From NCBI RefSeq assembly GCF_000969905.1, contig NZ_CP009520.1, positions 1,364,001 to 1,428,000 on the forward strand: a stretch of DNA of 64,000 bases. Direction: 5' to 3'. The notes beneath the pieces were generated by a model. The model ran no database searches, was not told the DNA's origin, and saw nothing but the letters and a program-made list of their open reading frames with translations. The position numbers were made by a program, and so were the translations under genes. The stretch's first letter is position 1. Each line of letters opens with the position of its first letter. Source of the DNA: Methanosarcina vacuolata Z-761 (lineage in GTDB: Archaea > Halobacteriota > Methanosarcinia > Methanosarcinales > Methanosarcinaceae). Positions 61,566-64,000 of this stretch are shown here, one piece after another.

Positions 61566-64000
61566 ATGACAAAAAAGGAATCTAAAATTGTGGTAGCTGG
61601 AGACGTAACTGTTGATTGGTTTATGTATCCTGTCAAAGCCCGTGATAAAGGTGATAACTGGTGTTTACATGACGCATCCCATGCAGATGTACTCCCTGGA
61701 GGAGCAGCGTTATTGACCAGTTTTATTAAACAGTCAATTGAAGAAGAGGGAATATTAGCCACCGTGACGGGACCAGAGTTACCAGAAAAAAAGCTACGTA
61801 ATTTTTCACCGGAAAAAATAATCCATTCAAATGCTATATTGGGTAATTTCAAAACTTCAGGTGATAAAAAGACTGAAGTTTTACGTATAAAAGAGTTATC
61901 AGGATATATTGGACCTCAAGAGAACAAACTACCATCGTGGACACCAAGTGTTTCAAATGACGCCAATATAGAGATAGTTATACTTGACGACGCGGGAAAT
62001 GGATTTCGAGAGATGGAAAAGTTATGGCCTGAAGCCTTAGAGTCTGTCGAGAATCCAATTATTATATATAAAATGAGCCTTCCTCTTCTTAAAGGCAAAC
62101 TTTGGGAAAAAATATCTGAAAAATATCATGAGAATCTCATTGTAATTATAAATGCGAATGATCTTCGAAAAACGGCTGGAATCCATTTAAGCAAGTCTTT
62201 ATCATGGGATCGCACTGCTAAAGATTTAGTGTTTGAGCTGCAAAGATCAGATGCACTTAATTCATTGCGTCAATGTCCTTATCTTGTTGTGTCGTTTGGC
62301 ACTGATGGAGCTATCCTTTATCATAGAAGGAAAAAAGGAGAAGATGAAGCCTTCATTGTATTTGATCCATGCCTCCTTGAGGACTCTTTTGCATCAAATA
62401 TTGATGGAACCATGATGGGACTCACGTCGATCTTCACTGCAACATTGGCTAAACAACTGATAAAAGAAGGCATCTGTGGGCTCACAGACGGAATCAAGCA
62501 GGGACTTGCTAATTCACGCGCACTCCTTGAAATAGGATACAAAATAAATAATAATTCTAGAAAGATTATAATAAATCCCAAAAACTCATCTCCTGTATAC
62601 AAATTTCTTATAGAAAGCTTCTTAAAATTAGATATTTATGAAAATAATCTTAGATATCCATCGTTAAATGAGATTTTGAAAGAGAGTACAAAACATAATT
62701 ACGCCAGTAGTTCTATCGAACTGCCTACTGATCTTAAAAATGCAGATCCAAAGTTCTGGCGAATTCTTGATAATGAGACTCTCCATATACGACAGCTTGT
62801 AGCTAGGGAAATCGTCCTGAAGGGAAATACTAAAGGATTGGAAAATGTACCTATTTGCAGATTTGGTGAGATTGAAACCATTGACCGCGCCGAAATTGAG
62901 AGTTACAGCGCAATTAAGGAACTAATAACTGAATTCCTCTCAAACCCAAACCCCAAAAATCCTCTCTGTTTTGCTGTTTTTGGTCCTCCTGGTTCTGGTA
63001 AATCTTTAGGTGTCAAACAAATACTCAAAAGCATTGATCCGAAAGAAGACAGACTCAAAATTATATCATTTAATATCTCCCAATTTGATGATTATCAAGA
63101 TTTAATCAGTGCATTTCACAAGGTACGAGACATAGCTCTTTCAGACAAGATACCATTTGTGTTTTTCGACGAATTTGATTCTGATAAGGACCGACAATCT
63201 CTAGGCTGGCTGAAATACTTTCTGGCTCCTATGCAGGACGGTGAATTCAAAGACGGAGATACAGTACATCCCATTGGAAATGCGATTTTTGTGTTTGCTG
63301 GTGGGACGAGATATACTTTTGAGAACTTCGTCCAAAATACTCATGACAACGGCCAGACTACCAATCTTCCACCATCTGATGATGTGAAGGCTGATAAAAA
63401 CTGTGACCAAAGCGTTGAAAACGAATCTGTGGATAAAGTGTTTAAAGATGCGAAGGGACCCGATTTCGTTAGTAGACTCCGAGGTTTTATAAATGTCATG
63501 GGACCTAATCGTCAGCGCACAAAGTATGATGACGATGATACTTTCATTATTCGAAGGGCGAAAGTGTTGAGAGTATTATTGGAGAAAGATCAAACAGCTG
63601 CCGGTCTTTTTAACTCAAAAAGGGAAATAAGTATTGATGAAGGCGTCCTGAGAGCAATGCTAAACGTGACTAAGTATAAGCATGGTACTCGTTCCATGAC
63701 TGCTCTTATTGAAATGAGTCGTCTGGCGGGTAAAAACAGATTCGATCTCTCTGCGCTTCCAGTAAAGAAACAGCTTGACATGCACGTAGACGCTGATGAA
63801 TTCTTATTTTTGGCGGAAAAAGAACGGTATCAATCTATGCTTATATCTCAGGATCTTCCTAATCCCAAAGAGACTTCCTACCTCAAAAGGGAAAATGAAA
63901 TTGTCGAATCTGTGGCTTCATCTATGGCAACGTTTATTCACGGGAGTTTTGAAGAACTCAAAACTGCTGCTGAAGACATTCCCAATAAACTTTGGGCCAT
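61566..64000 (+). CDS. PfkB-like / AAA+ ATPase fusion protein with possible RyR-like C-terminal region (partial)
   Basis: Open without interruption from the ATG at 61566 to the window edge (811 codons). Residues about 5-340 resemble a PfkB/ribokinase fold: ESKIVVAGDVTVDWF at the start, a GGAALL turn, VSFGTDGAILYHRR, and the segment SNIDGTMMGLTSIFTATLAK where active kinases have GAGD, so the catalytic Asp seems replaced. Residues 473-480 are a perfect Walker A (GPPGSGKS) and 531-538 a Walker B (FVFFDEFD), followed by NAIFVFAGGTRYTFENF, an AAA+ sensor-like strand. Near the end ENEIVESVASSMATFIH and ELKTAAEDIPNKLWAI resemble the prokaryotic RyR-domain pattern. Such an assembly suggests a ligand-sensing NTPase in a signalling or conflict system. 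Starts 320 bases from divergent ade; downstream genes are out of view. Confidence 0.75.
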   Translation, partial: MTKKESKIVVAGDVTVDWFMYPVKARDKGDNWCLHDASHADVLPGGAALLTSFIKQSIEEEGILATVTGPELPEKKLRNFSPEKIIHSNAILGNFKTSGDKKTEVLRIKELSGYIGPQENKLPSWTPSVSNDANIEIVILDDAGNGFREMEKLWPEALESVENPIIIYKMSLPLLKGKLWEKISEKYHENLIVIINANDLRKTAGIHLSKSLSWDRTAKDLVFELQRSDALNSLRQCPYLVVSFGTDGAILYHRRKKGEDEAFIVFDPCLLEDSFASNIDGTMMGLTSIFTATLAKQLIKEGICGLTDGIKQGLANSRALLEIGYKINNNSRKIIINPKNSSPVYKFLIESFLKLDIYENNLRYPSLNEILKESTKHNYASSSIELPTDLKNADPKFWRILDNETLHIRQLVAREIVLKGNTKGLENVPICRFGEIETIDRAEIESYSAIKELITEFLSNPNPKNPLCFAVFGPPGSGKSLGVKQILKSIDPKEDRLKIISFNISQFDDYQDLISAFHKVRDIALSDKIPFVFFDEFDSDKDRQSLGWLKYFLAPMQDGEFKDGDTVHPIGNAIFVFAGGTRYTFENFVQNTHDNGQTTNLPPSDDVKADKNCDQSVENESVDKVFKDAKGPDFVSRLRGFINVMGPNRQRTKYDDDDTFIIRRAKVLRVLLEKDQTAAGLFNSKREISIDEGVLRAMLNVTKYKHGTRSMTALIEMSRLAGKNRFDLSALPVKKQLDMHVDADEFLFLAEKERYQSMLISQDLPNPKETSYLKRENEIVESVASSMATFIHGSFEELKTAAEDIPNKLWA

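Overview
The window looks like a chromosomal segment of a Methanosarcina-type methanogenic archaeon. The evidence is the mix of gene families: archaeal AlaX, Thi4, a COG1031-type radical SAM protein, DUF2173, HTH-CBS and HTH-ACT regulators, PGF-type surface proteins, an archaeal adenine deaminase and NOG1-like GTPase. The tRNA-His gene encodes G-1. The DNA is AT-rich with long, repeat-filled intergenic regions, genes often carry GGAGGTGAT-like ribosome binding sites, and a transposase reading frame is interrupted only by an amber TAG codon. No phage, plasmid or CRISPR hallmark was seen.

Layout. 0-9.5 kb: AIM24 protein (cut by the window edge), alanyl-tRNA editing protein, Ca/Na exchanger, a structured-RNA-like block leading into two near-identical DUF2795 genes, a small zinc protein, a TIR/zinc-ribbon protein with a Pro/Glu-rich small neighbour, a helical-repeat protein and Thi4. 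9.5-16 kb: tRNA-His, a radical SAM/HhH protein, an MgtA-type P-type ATPase and its unrecognised partner gene. 16-23 kb: a surface-protein cluster of four genes ending in a PGF-pre-PGF protein, then tRNA-Gly. 23-33 kb: a HEAT-repeat protein, NudC, a SERCA-type Ca-ATPase and a long repeat-rich gap holding a 31-residue membrane peptide, then DUF2173 and a trypsin-like protein. 33-46 kb: mostly housekeeping genes (QueD, flippase-like UPF0104 protein, DUF1294, DUF1015, MBL-rhodanese fusion, surface protein, NOG1-like GTPase, HTH-CBS, HisE, LeuC/HacA, YkgJ-type protein, HTH-ACT). 47-57 kb: PKD/beta-helix surface protein, MarR regulator with a candidate operator, universal stress protein, a translationally coupled RND exporter operon with two accessory surface proteins, and a decayed MarR gene where its regulator would be. 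57-64 kb: ferredoxin, acyltransferase, a decayed insertion sequence, adenine deaminase and the start of a large fusion protein running off the end.

Two things stand out. The first is the non-coding fraction: at least four families of dispersed intergenic elements, each with two or more copies here (some with terminal or internal inverted repeats), plus about ten separate minisatellites of 4-22 bp units, several of which abut or contain a stop codon. The second is a set of possible signalling or defence proteins: the fusion gene at 61566 (degenerate PfkB/ribokinase-like domain, AAA+ ATPase, possible RyR-like C-terminal region) and the TIR/zinc-ribbon protein at 5861-6421. The fusion gene is the best candidate for an undescribed system, but its C-terminus and downstream neighbours are outside the window.
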